This document shows positions 1-5,215 of a DNA stretch of 5,215 nt, piece after piece. How positions within the stretch are numbered: position 1 is the stretch's first letter; every line of letters starts with the position of its first letter. The translations under genes and the position numbers were made by a program. Below the pieces are notes generated by a model. The model saw nothing but the letters and a program-made list of their open reading frames with translations, was not told where the DNA came from and did not search any database. Origin of the DNA: Pirellulaceae bacterium (GTDB lineage Bacteria > Planctomycetota > Planctomycetia > Pirellulales > Pirellulaceae); assembly GCA_013002105.1 (NCBI GenBank), contig JABDKS010000322.1:1-5215 (forward strand), in the 5' to 3' direction.

Positions 1-1
1 T

Positions 2-103
2 AGCCCGACTGTGCAAGCAACCATTCGAGTCGATCTGGATCGAACGAACGATGTCTCCATGAGCCAAACGATAACTACGATCCAAAACAAACCAACAACA
101 TGA
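2..103 (+). CDS. Possible C-terminal end of an upstream gene (partial)
   Basis: The frame beginning at base 2 is open from the left edge to a TGA at 101-103 and would encode the last 33 residues of a protein, ending ...TIQNKPTT. No family can be recognised from so short a polar, Thr/Asn/Gln-rich tail. The main support is positional: a perfect hairpin followed by seven T's begins 15 bases after this stop, as expected for the end of a plus-strand gene. Against it, plus frame 3 is also open from the edge, to a TGA at 60-62, and the minus strand has an open frame here too. The call is an inference that depends on sequence beyond the left edge. Confidence 0.33.
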   Translation, partial: SPTVQATIRVDLDRTNDVSMSQTITTIQNKPTT

Positions 104-118
104 CCAACCATCGGGCTT

Positions 119-150
119 CATCACGCAGCAGCGTGATGGCTACTTTTTTT
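119..150 (+). terminator. Hairpin with T-tract, likely rho-independent terminator
   Basis: CATCACGC (119-126) and GCGTGATG (131-138) form a perfect 8-bp stem around the loop AGCA, and a run of seven T's lies at 144-150. Read on the plus strand this has intrinsic-terminator form, though the T-run starts five bases after the stem rather than directly. It would end transcription entering from the left edge. For the minus-strand beta-propeller gene the same hairpin begins two bases after the stop codon (140-142) but has no T-run on that side. The plus-strand T-run is the complement of that gene's last Lys codons. Confidence 0.5.
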
Positions 151-1558
151 GCAACTCTAGACACAAAACTTTTTCGTCACCTCGCACCAACACTTTGTCG
201 CCTACGACAATCGGTGCTGCCCAACACGGATAATTCAACGCGGGCCGATTACCCTCGGCGGTTTGCAACTCCCATTCGTTGACCACTTCCATCTCCTCGA
301 CATTCGCCTTGATCACCTGCATCAGGCCCCGCTCCTCCAAAACCAACAGGTGATCTCCGACCTGGGTCACAGCGGATCGAATCCGACGCGAATCACTCCA
401 TTTCACTTTACCCGTCATCCATTCGATGCAGCGAAAGTCACTATCGGGTGCGTTGCGACCGCTGCAACCAAACACGTGACCATCGGTCAACACCGGCGTT
501 GACCAGTGAACTCGCATGGCTTGCCGACGACGATCACGCGGCGGATCTTGCCAGATCACGTCGGCCGATTCCCCGGTGACTTTCAACAACACACTTCCCA
601 CTGCATAGCATTCGCTGATGAACACGTGATCGTCGTGCACGATCGGGACCATCGCATTGACACTTTCTAAAATCTCCGCCCGATGATCAAAACTCCAACG
701 CACGGTCCCGGTCGTCGGATTCAACGCGGACAACCTGTTCCGCCCAAACAACAAAACCAGTGTTTCGCCGTCAATTTCAATCGGGCGCGGGCTCGAATAA
801 CTTGCCAAGTCATCGCCGCCCCGCCATTTTTCACTACCGTTGTGGCGATCAAACGCGACCAGTGCGGATCCATTGGGCGAGACCCGATCCAGCCGCCCCG
901 GAGCAATCGCTTGATCGCCGGGCGGACTCCCGCCCACCATGACGATCACCAGATCTCCCAAGACAAGCGGCGACCCGCCAACACCAAAGAAATTTTGCAC
1001 CACGCCGTAGCGTTGGGAAGTATCCACCGTCCAGATCAGCCTGCCATCGGCGATGTCACGACAAGTCAGTTGACCGCCAACGCCCATCGTATAAATCCGG
1101 TCTTTGGTCAACGAAGCACTGCTGCGCGGCCCCGATTCGTAACCGTACATGTCCCGATAGTTCAACGGCTGTGATTGAGACCACTTCGTCTGTCCATCGC
1201 GCAGATCAATACACCGTAGGCGTTCCTCCGCGGCATTATCGCTGGCATCAAAATGGTAGTAATTGGTTTGATCGACGGTTCCCATGCCATACCCCAGGCC
1301 AACATCAAGGGACCACAAAAACGTCGGCTGTTTCGTCCAATCGACACCCGGAACGGCATCCGCCACCGAATCGTATTGACGACCCAAAAATCGGGGCCAC
1401 AAAAATGCGTCGGATTCGCGAACTGGATCAGTGATCTCTGTGTCGTCCCCCTGTGTCGGTTCCTGGGCGACAACACACAAATCGACAAACGGAATGTCGC
1501 AAAAAGCCGACAAAAGCGTCAGAGCAACGATCAGCGACAGCAAGAATTGGCGTAACAT
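140..1558 (-). CDS. Secreted PQQ-like beta-propeller repeat protein (BamB-like fold)
   Basis: This 472-residue protein opens with an export signal: a short basic start (MLRQ), a hydrophobic core at residues 5-19 and a possible cleavage site after VVA at 31. A WPRFLG motif (54-59) follows, of the kind that starts many planctomycete proteins of this class. The rest consists of blade-like repeats, each pairing a chain such as CIDLRDGQTKW (116-126), CRDIADGRLIW (166-176), FDRHNGSEKW (236-245), LNPTTGTVRW (279-288) and IEWMTGKVKW (378-387) with a 'G..V.V' strand. The recurring [D/N]-x-x-[T/D]-G-x-x-x-W is the signature of quinoprotein-dehydrogenase/BamB-type propellers. No catalytic residues or cytochrome motif (CxxCH) are visible, so a scaffolding, sensing or binding role outside the cytoplasm is likelier than enzymatic oxidation. 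BamB itself is not claimed: the protein is longer than usual and lacks a convincing lipobox. It appears to be a single-gene transcription unit. The product class is secure; its ligand or partner is unknown. Confidence 0.85.
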   Translation of the reverse strand: MLRQFLLSLIVALTLLSAFCDIPFVDLCVVAQEPTQGDDTEITDPVRESDAFLWPRFLGRQYDSVADAVPGVDWTKQPTFLWSLDVGLGYGMGTVDQTNYYHFDASDNAAEERLRCIDLRDGQTKWSQSQPLNYRDMYGYESGPRSSASLTKDRIYTMGVGGQLTCRDIADGRLIWTVDTSQRYGVVQNFFGVGGSPLVLGDLVIVMVGGSPPGDQAIAPGRLDRVSPNGSALVAFDRHNGSEKWRGGDDLASYSSPRPIEIDGETLVLLFGRNRLSALNPTTGTVRWSFDHRAEILESVNAMVPIVHDDHVFISECYAVGSVLLKVTGESADVIWQDPPRDRRRQAMRVHWSTPVLTDGHVFGCSGRNAPDSDFRCIEWMTGKVKWSDSRRIRSAVTQVGDHLLVLEERGLMQVIKANVEEMEVVNEWELQTAEGNRPALNYPCWAAPIVVGDKVLVRGDEKVLCLELQKK

Positions 1559-1570
1559 CTACGACAGCGT

Positions 1571-1575
1571 TCCTT
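1571..1575 (-). promoter_or_regulatory. Candidate ribosome binding site of the beta-propeller gene
   Basis: On the minus strand AAGGA lies 12 bases before the ATG at 1558, a little further than ideal. It supports this start, which is also the one that gives a complete signal peptide. The site falls inside an imperfect palindrome (1572-1587, 12 of 16 positions symmetric around TCATGA), which could be chance. Confidence 0.4.
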
Positions 1576-1660
1576 GTCATGAACAGGAAAGAATGCAACA
1601 TCGCTCGCACACGTGACAAACAGCGATAGCACACCATTTGCTCGATGCAGGATACGATCG

Positions 1661-1711
1661 GCAGAGGACTTCGATTTGCAGAGGACTTCGATTTGCAAAG
1701 GACTATGATCT
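1661..1711. repeat. 17-bp tandem repeat, three copies
   Basis: Two identical head-to-tail copies of GCAGAGGACTTCGATTT lie at 1661-1677 and 1678-1694. A third copy at 1695-1711 matches at 13 of 17 positions. A fourth start (GCAAACGAC) follows at 1712 and then diverges. The array lies in the 251-base spacer between the divergent beta-propeller gene and arfB. The 17-bp period is not a multiple of three and no credible gene crosses it. It may be a recent slippage duplication or a set of protein-binding sites. Confidence 0.85.
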
Positions 1712-1726
1712 GCAAACGACGAAGTC
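1684..1726. repeat. Imperfect inverted repeat closing the tandem array
   Basis: GACTTCG (1684-1690) pairs with CGAAGTC (1720-1726) and TTTGCA (1692-1697) pairs with TGCAAA (1711-1716). Together they give 13 base pairs with a 1x3 internal loop and a 13-base apical loop. The left arm is built from the second tandem copy and the start of the third. The first copy carries the same arm at 1667-1680, so two alternative hairpins can share one right arm. No T-run follows, and the genes on both sides diverge, so a terminator role is unlikely. An operator or leader structure for arfB is possible. Confidence 0.6.
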
Positions 1727-1809
1727 TACCAGATGGCTGATCGGGGCAATCCACTGCACTCTCTGTTGAAAACGATTCCACCCGCTCGCTATGCACAGAG
1801 AACCGGACC

Positions 1810-2238
1810 ATGGCTGACCTTTTTATCAACACTCGATTGACGATCGCTGATAGCGAACTGGAGATTCTCAGCGCACGGAGCAGTGGTCCTGGCGGCCAAA
1901 ATGTCAACAAAGTCAATTCGAAAGTCACGTTACGTTGGTCGCCGCGGCAGTGTCCGGGCCTGAGCGAAGCCTGGCGACGACGATTTGTGACGCGGTACGC
2001 CAATCGAATTAACCGCGAAGGACAATTGGTGCTACACAGTGACAAGCACCGTGATCGTCCACGAAACTTGACAGATGTCCGACAAAAACTCAGGGACATG
2101 CTGGTGGAAACGCAATCGCCACCGAAAAAAAGAAAACCGACCCGTCCGACGAAGGGGAGTCAACGGCGTCGGTTGGAAAACAAGGCAAAGCAGTCTCAAA
2201 AAAAGCAGAATCGGCGCAAGGACAGGCGATTCGATTAA
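1810..2238 (+). CDS. arfB: Peptidyl-tRNA hydrolase ArfB, ribosome rescue factor
   Basis: The 142-residue product matches the length and architecture of ArfB (formerly YaeJ). A compact class-I release-factor catalytic domain (about 1-100) carries the GGQ motif at residues 28-30, within SSGPGGQNVNKVNSKV. It is followed by a strongly basic tail (about 104-142) with the family-typical stretch KPTRPTKGSQRRRLENKAK. In the known family the GGQ glutamine promotes hydrolysis of peptidyl-tRNA on ribosomes stalled without a stop codon, and the tail enters the empty mRNA channel. The codon-recognition domains of RF1/RF2 are absent, so this is not a truncated release factor. The ATG at 1810 places the GGQ at the same distance from the N-terminus as in E. 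coli ArfB. No clear Shine-Dalgarno sequence precedes it. The gene stands alone, divergent from the beta-propeller gene and 213 bases before the UVR gene. No tmRNA or arfA is seen in the window. Confidence 0.95.
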   Translation: MADLFINTRLTIADSELEILSARSSGPGGQNVNKVNSKVTLRWSPRQCPGLSEAWRRRFVTRYANRINREGQLVLHSDKHRDRPRNLTDVRQKLRDMLVETQSPPKKRKPTRPTKGSQRRRLENKAKQSQKKQNRRKDRRFD

Positions 2239-2250
2239 CGCATCTGTGGG

Positions 2251-2272
2251 TTTGCCCCCCATGTCCGGCAAA
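2251..2272. terminator. Weak hairpin 12 bases after arfB
   Basis: TTTGCC (2251-2256) and GGCAAA (2267-2272) form a 6-bp stem around a 10-base loop shortly after the arfB stop codon. There is no T-run on the plus strand. Its position suggests an arfB transcript end, but the stem is short and could be chance. Confidence 0.25.
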
Positions 2273-2282
2273 AAGTCAATCC

Positions 2283-2310
2283 TTCACCTAAAAAAACTCG
2301 CTGGTATACT
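2283..2310 (+). promoter_or_regulatory. Sigma70-like promoter for the UVR gene
   Basis: TATACT at 2305-2310 differs from the TATAAT consensus at one base. TTCACC at 2283-2288 matches four of six bases of the -35 consensus, with a 16-base spacer that includes a run of A's. Transcription would begin near 2317 and leave a leader of about 135 bases before the ATG at 2452. Consensus matching only; planctomycete promoters are poorly defined. Confidence 0.5.
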
Positions 2311-2328
2311 CTCTTTAGGGCGTGACAC

Positions 2329-2402
2329 CGACGCGATACTTCACGCAGCATCCTGGCGAATCACCCACGGGTTGTTCCAACGCTGCGTGACCCCGTGCGT
2401 CG
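2329..2402 (+). promoter_or_regulatory. Extended inverted repeat in the leader of the UVR gene
   Basis: TCACGCAGC (2341-2349) and GCTGCGTGA (2382-2390) form a perfect 9-bp stem around a 32-base loop. Outside them, CGACGC (2329-2334) and GCGTCG (2397-2402) pair perfectly over 6 bp, separated from the inner stem by a symmetric 6x6 internal loop. The structure lies between the predicted promoter and the UVR start codon, so it would be in that gene's 5' leader. No T-run follows and no known riboswitch class is recognised. It could be a regulatory RNA structure, a protein site or a chance fold. Confidence 0.5.
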
Positions 2403-2451
2403 CCGTCAACTCTCGAATACCTATACCTGCTTTTCTGCGACGATTTGATAG

Positions 2452-3186
2452 ATGAAGCGACAGATGCACTTGGACGACTTGCTGGCCAAATGGGAATTTA
2501 ACCCATCGACCTTGAACGTACGTCTCGTCAAAGGCAAAGATGGTCGCGACGTGCTGCAAATGCGTGTTGACATGGGAATCCTGCAACTCGAAACAACGGG
2601 CCGCCCCGACGGCGAACAGATCAACCAGTGCGAGACTTATCTAGAGTTCTTGCAGAACAAGGCGCTCAGCGAACCGGACTACGTGCTTACCGACGAAGAA
2701 TGTAATGAAGTCGATCGCGAGTTCATGCAATTCTATCATCGACGTATCTGCTGGCTGCGTTTGCAGTATTACCACCGTGCCGTGATGGACGCCGACCACA
2801 CGCTTCGGTTGATGGACCTATGCGAACAGGCCAGCAATGACGAAGAATGGAACGGCACCCACGAACAATACCGTCCGTTTGTACTTTTTCACCGAACGCA
2901 GGCCGCTGCATTGGGGGCACTCGAAGAAAGCTCGGGCGAAGAAGCAGTACAGGCGATCAACACCGGACTGGAAACCATGCGACGATTTTTTATCAAGCAT
3001 GAAGCCGAGGAACACTACGACTCCGATGAACTGGTCGTCCGGCTAACGGAGCTTCGTGAATCGCTCCGCAGTGAGTACGAAGTCGGCCAGACGCTGAAAG
3101 AACAACTTTCGGCTGCGGTAGAAAAAGAGCAATACGAACTGGCTGCTCAATTGCGTGATGAATTGAGCCGACGCGAAATGAATTAA
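2452..3186 (+). CDS. UVR (UvrB/UvrC) motif-containing protein of unknown function
   Basis: The 244-residue cytoplasmic protein has no signal peptide or membrane segment. Residues 1-55 (HLDDLLAKWEF, then GKDGRDVLQMRVDMGILQLETTGRPDG) look like a small conserved beta-rich N-terminal module. Residues 80-205 are predicted mostly helical, rich in Leu, Arg and aromatic residues, with a TPR-like feel (YYHRAVMDADHTLRLMDLC; EEAVQAINTGLETMRRFF). Residues 215-243 form a UVR motif, an amphipathic helical hairpin seen as LKEQLSAAVEKEQYELAAQLRDEL. In UvrB and UvrC this motif mediates their mutual binding, and in McsA/ClpC-type proteins it also mediates protein contacts. No helicase, GIY-YIG nuclease or McsA zinc-finger region is present, so a repair-enzyme label would be wrong. 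A second Met at codon 5 (2464) is an alternative start; neither has a clear Shine-Dalgarno sequence. The gene has its own predicted promoter and leader hairpin. Confidence 0.85.
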   Translation: MKRQMHLDDLLAKWEFNPSTLNVRLVKGKDGRDVLQMRVDMGILQLETTGRPDGEQINQCETYLEFLQNKALSEPDYVLTDEECNEVDREFMQFYHRRICWLRLQYYHRAVMDADHTLRLMDLCEQASNDEEWNGTHEQYRPFVLFHRTQAAALGALEESSGEEAVQAINTGLETMRRFFIKHEAEEHYDSDELVVRLTELRESLRSEYEVGQTLKEQLSAAVEKEQYELAAQLRDELSRREMN

Positions 3187-3187
3187 C

Positions 3188-3220
3188 TCGGACGACGTGT
3201 TCGCTGAGAACACACGCCGA
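3188..3220. terminator. Bidirectional hairpin between two convergent genes
   Basis: GTGTTC (3197-3202) pairs with GAACAC (3208-3213) around the loop GCTGA, and TCGG (3188-3191) pairs with CCGA (3217-3220). A further CG/CG pair (3193-3194 with 3215-3216) and small bulges lie between. The structure fills nearly all of the 34-base gap between the stop codons at 3184-3186 (plus) and 3221-3223 (minus), so it could serve both transcripts. Neither strand shows a T-run, so intrinsic termination is uncertain. Confidence 0.5.
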
Positions 3221-4432
3221 CTATTGCAGTCGCAACAGTGCGTTGTCTCGCTGGGTCAACGGAATCGGCACGGATTTTCCTTGCTGCTGGTGTGACGCAA
3301 ACACCGCGCAGATCATCTCCACCGTCATCGCCGCTTCATGGACGTTACACAGTGGTTGCCGATCATCGCGAATCGATTCGATCAGATCGCGTGCGGCAAT
3401 CTCGTGATGACTCACCGCATCGAAAAGTCCATCGATCGTTTCGGGGGCGCCGGCGCCAGTTGAATGGATCGGCACCCAAGCACGACCTTTGTGTGAAATC
3501 GCGAACGGATTACCGGCAATCCAATGTGCTAGCGGGTCGCGATCGATTTTGATGTCAATGACACCTTCGCTGCCAATCAACTGCAAACCGAACCCCTGAT
3601 TCGCCGTTTCGTCATTCGCGATTGAATCAAAGTACGCCACGGGCCAACGCGGCATTTCAAATCGTGCGTGTATCTCGTCACCCGCTAGTGGCCCCAACGC
3701 TTCGTTACCCTCAACAACATCGGACTTCGTTACCGATCGGCCTCCCGTTTTGATGATCGCCGAACAACTTCGCGGCGGTCCGCCGAAATAGTGGAACAGG
3801 TTGAAAATGTGACAGCCCAAAACCCAAAGGTCTTCCCCGCCACCGCGCCGGTCGCCTTTGCCGCGCCCGCGAATTTCCAGTGGTTTTCCCAACGTGCCAC
3901 TGTCGATCATTTTGTCGATCGCTGCCAGCGTCGGGTGATAACGATTCCGGTGCGCAACGGCTAGTTTCACGTTTCGCTGCGTGCACGCGGCAACAATCTC
4001 ATCCGATTCACTCGGTGTACGGCAAAAGGGCTTTTCGCAGTACACACCCCGTGCACCGGCCTGGATCGCCGCCATCGTCATCGCGTGATGTTGATCGGGG
4101 TGCCGTGGGCAAACAGCGACGATATCGGGTTTCGACCGCATAAGCATTTCACGGTAATCCAAAAACCCACTGGTCAATTTCAGCTTCCGTTTCGCATTCT
4201 CCAGCCCCGCCACATTCGCATCGGCAACCGCAACAATCTGTGCCTCCTCGGGCAGCCGCAGCCAAACCGTGTCCAGACCGTGCCCGAAGTTGCCGCGTTG
4301 AGTATGCCCGATGACGGCGACTCGCATCTTGGCGTTTGACTCGGATGGATCGCCGGCCGCACACTGCGACGTTTGGTTGATCTGAGCGGACGCGGCCGCC
4401 GCAGCGACGCTCAGAAAAGTACGACGTTTCAT
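3221..4432 (-). CDS. Tat-exported Gfo/Idh/MocA family oxidoreductase
   Basis: The 403-residue product begins MKRRTFLSVAAAAASA, a twin-arginine signal (RRTFL plus an alanine-rich core) that exports folded, cofactor-loaded proteins. A Rossmann NAD(P)-binding domain follows: MRVAVIGHTQRGNFGHG (36-52), strand IVAVAD ending in Asp71, and DIVAVCPRHPDQH (103-115). EKP at 133-135 carries the lysine conserved in the catalytic region of this family, and HRNRYHP (161-167) starts the C-terminal alpha/beta substrate domain. GCHIFNL (206-212) corresponds to the family's GxHxxD site, here with Asn in place of Asp. These enzymes act on sugars, inositols and related polyols with NAD(P); the substrate cannot be read from the sequence. 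A longer in-frame start at 4489 exists, but the ATG at 4432 has AAGGA eight bases upstream and puts the Tat motif at the N-terminus. Planctomycetes carry many such paralogues, often for polysaccharide breakdown, so that role is inference. The gene is convergent with the UVR gene and divergent from the lipoprotein gene. Confidence 0.9.
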   Translation of the reverse strand: MKRRTFLSVAAAAASAQINQTSQCAAGDPSESNAKMRVAVIGHTQRGNFGHGLDTVWLRLPEEAQIVAVADANVAGLENAKRKLKLTSGFLDYREMLMRSKPDIVAVCPRHPDQHHAMTMAAIQAGARGVYCEKPFCRTPSESDEIVAACTQRNVKLAVAHRNRYHPTLAAIDKMIDSGTLGKPLEIRGRGKGDRRGGGEDLWVLGCHIFNLFHYFGGPPRSCSAIIKTGGRSVTKSDVVEGNEALGPLAGDEIHARFEMPRWPVAYFDSIANDETANQGFGLQLIGSEGVIDIKIDRDPLAHWIAGNPFAISHKGRAWVPIHSTGAGAPETIDGLFDAVSHHEIAARDLIESIRDDRQPLCNVHEAAMTVEMICAVFASHQQQGKSVPIPLTQRDNALLRLQ

Positions 4433-4440
4433 GCGTGTTG

Positions 4441-4445
4441 TCCTT
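4441..4445 (-). promoter_or_regulatory. Shine-Dalgarno site that fixes the oxidoreductase start
   Basis: On the minus strand AAGGA lies eight bases before the ATG at 4432, an ideal spacing. It decides against the longer reading frame starting at 4489, whose extra 19 residues would bury the twin-arginine signal. Confidence 0.7.
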
Positions 4446-4528
4446 GGGTGATTGGAGACTTCATTAGCGAGACACGCGAGCCATCGCACGCTATTCTACG
4501 ACAGTCGCCTCCTGACCACACTCACCGT

Positions 4529-4533
4529 AGGGA
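4529..4533 (+). promoter_or_regulatory. Shine-Dalgarno site supporting a GTG start
   Basis: AGGGA ends six bases before the GTG at 4540. The in-frame TAG at 4528-4530 overlaps it, so no start further upstream is possible in this frame. The 107-base spacer 4433-4539 must hold the divergent promoters for both neighbouring genes; no convincing -35/-10 pair was found in it. Confidence 0.55.
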
Positions 4534-4539
4534 CTTATC

Positions 4540-5215
4540 GTGACCAAATCATCGCACTCCCGACGTGTCGCTTTTCTGATGGGCATAGTGCTGATCGTGT
4601 CAATCGGATGCGATCGATCATCCAGCACATCGACACCCTCTGCCTCGTCGGCTCAGTCCGCACCCACCACGGATCAATCATCCAGTCAAACCGACGGAAC
4701 AAAAAAACACTTTGATTTTTCGATCCCCTCTTTCCCACCCCGGCCGTTGATATGGATCGATGACTTTCAGGCAGCCGCAGACGAATCAGGCATGGACAAC
4801 GAGCTCACCCAGGATGAGTCTGACGCGAGAGAATTGGTTGACTTTGCTGACCGGCTGAAATCGGGTGGCGAATACGATGAAGCCCAACGCGGATATCGCG
4901 GTGCCATGCAACTCGATCCGAATTGGGCATACCCCGTTTATCAGTTGGCCTGCAACTATGAATTGTCGGGCGATCACAACGCCGCGGTTGCGGAATTCAA
5001 ACGGGCCATCGAGTTGGGATTTGATGATTTCCCCACGGCGCTCGGTGATGACGAATTGGGACGGATTCGAGACCGTTTGGAGTTCAACTCGGAGCTTTCG
5101 CAAATCCGTGATCGCTACCTGCAAACTTCCAAGTCGCGTATCGGTCAACCCATCGCCATCCAACCCGACGGGGAGCGTCCACCCGGCGGATGGCCCGTCA
5201 TCTTAATGCTACATG
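4540..5215 (+). CDS. TPR-containing lipoprotein, probable alpha/beta hydrolase fusion (partial at right edge)
   Basis: From a GTG at 4540 the frame stays open to the window edge (225 codons plus one base). Residues 1-24 form a lipoprotein signal: basic start (RR at 8-9), hydrophobic core AFLMGIVLIVSIG and Cys24. Ser at the -3 position of the lipobox is less usual than Leu but acceptable. A Ser/Thr-rich linker follows (27-54). Residues 94-161 resemble about two TPR helical hairpins (GEYDEAQRGYRGAMQLDPNW, 110-129; then GDHNAAVAEFKRAIELG, 144-160). LGRIRDRLEFNSEL (173-186) is a segment common after such TPRs. The last residues, PPGGWPVILMLH (214-225) plus the first base of a G-starting codon, look like the first core strand and HG oxyanion-hole motif of an alpha/beta hydrolase such as a carboxylesterase. 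The catalytic Ser/Asp/His would lie beyond the edge. ATG at 4579 (codon 14) is an alternative start but would remove the basic part of the signal. Anchored-lipoprotein and TPR calls are firm; the hydrolase is inference. Confidence 0.75.
   Translation, partial: MTKSSHSRRVAFLMGIVLIVSIGCDRSSSTSTPSASSAQSAPTTDQSSSQTDGTKKHFDFSIPSFPPRPLIWIDDFQAAADESGMDNELTQDESDARELVDFADRLKSGGEYDEAQRGYRGAMQLDPNWAYPVYQLACNYELSGDHNAAVAEFKRAIELGFDDFPTALGDDELGRIRDRLEFNSELSQIRDRYLQTSKSRIGQPIAIQPDGERPPGGWPVILMLH

Noticed and set aside
683..1174. A 163-codon plus-strand open frame inside the beta-propeller gene.
   Set aside because: The translation is low-quality (Pro, Arg and His rich), has no domain, and lies wholly antisense to a gene with clear repeat motifs.
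1661..1726. The tandem repeats considered as a CRISPR array.
   Set aside because: The copies are directly adjacent with no spacers, only 17 bp long, and no cas gene is nearby.
1766..1795. Possible arfB promoter: TTGAAA (1766-1771) and TATGCA (1790-1795) with an 18-base spacer.
   Set aside because: The -35 is good but the -10 matches only three of six bases, and the implied transcript would be nearly leaderless; too weak to list as a feature.
1428..2099. A 223-codon minus-strand open frame spanning the divergent spacer and most of arfB.
   Set aside because: It overlaps the strongly supported arfB and the beta-propeller N-terminus, its translation is rich in Arg, Cys and Ser with no recognisable domain, and it crosses the tandem repeat. 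It is an antisense shadow.
121..2350. The 10-mer TCACGCAGCA occurs at both 121-130 and 2341-2350, each time as a hairpin arm.
   Set aside because: A shared 10-mer is expected by chance in a window this size and the flanking bases differ, so it is not taken as a repeat family.
4433..4489. N-terminal extension of the oxidoreductase to an upstream ATG at 4489.
   Set aside because: It would put 19 residues before the twin-arginine signal and would skip the well-spaced AAGGA before 4432.
4535..4738. Open frames on both strands over the start of the lipoprotein gene (4452-4715 plus and 4535-4738 minus).
   Set aside because: They compete with the GTG-started frame at 4540, which has a signal peptide, lipobox cysteine and TPR repeats; the others show no domain.

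Overview
The window looks like ordinary chromosomal DNA of a planctomycete, probably of the Rhodopirellula/Pirellulaceae type. This is an inference from gene content and style, not from a marker gene. The supporting signs are a secreted PQQ-type beta-propeller protein with a WPRFLG N-terminal motif, a Tat-exported Gfo/Idh/MocA oxidoreductase of the GHTxRGNFGHG type, a small UVR-motif protein with an otherwise unfamiliar body, loosely packed single genes on both strands, and weak or absent Shine-Dalgarno sequences on some genes.

Layout. Bases 1-103 may hold the 3' end of a plus-strand gene, followed by a perfect hairpin and T-tract (119-150) that runs into the 3' end of the first complete gene. 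That gene (140-1558, minus) encodes the exported beta-propeller protein. A 251-base divergent spacer follows and contains a 17-base tandem repeat whose last copies form a long imperfect hairpin. Next on the plus strand is arfB (1810-2238), a GGQ-type peptidyl-tRNA hydrolase that rescues stalled ribosomes. After a 213-base spacer holding a good sigma70-like promoter and an extended inverted repeat comes a 244-residue UVR-motif protein (2452-3186, plus). It converges on the Tat-signal oxidoreductase gene (3221-4432, minus), and the 34-base gap between the two stop codons is almost entirely one imperfect hairpin. Divergent from the oxidoreductase, a GTG-started lipoprotein gene (4540 to the right edge) encodes a TPR module and breaks off in what looks like the first strand and oxyanion-hole motif of an alpha/beta hydrolase.

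How the genes work together. No operon is visible: each gene has its own spacer, and neighbours are divergent or convergent, except for arfB and the UVR gene, which are co-directional but separated by a promoter. The beta-propeller protein, the oxidoreductase and the lipoprotein are all predicted to be exported or envelope-associated, whereas ArfB and the UVR protein are cytoplasmic. No mobile element, CRISPR array, defence system, tRNA or rRNA was recognised. The most interesting items are the structured non-coding elements upstream of arfB and upstream of the UVR gene, the TPR-hydrolase fusion at the edge, and the UVR protein itself.
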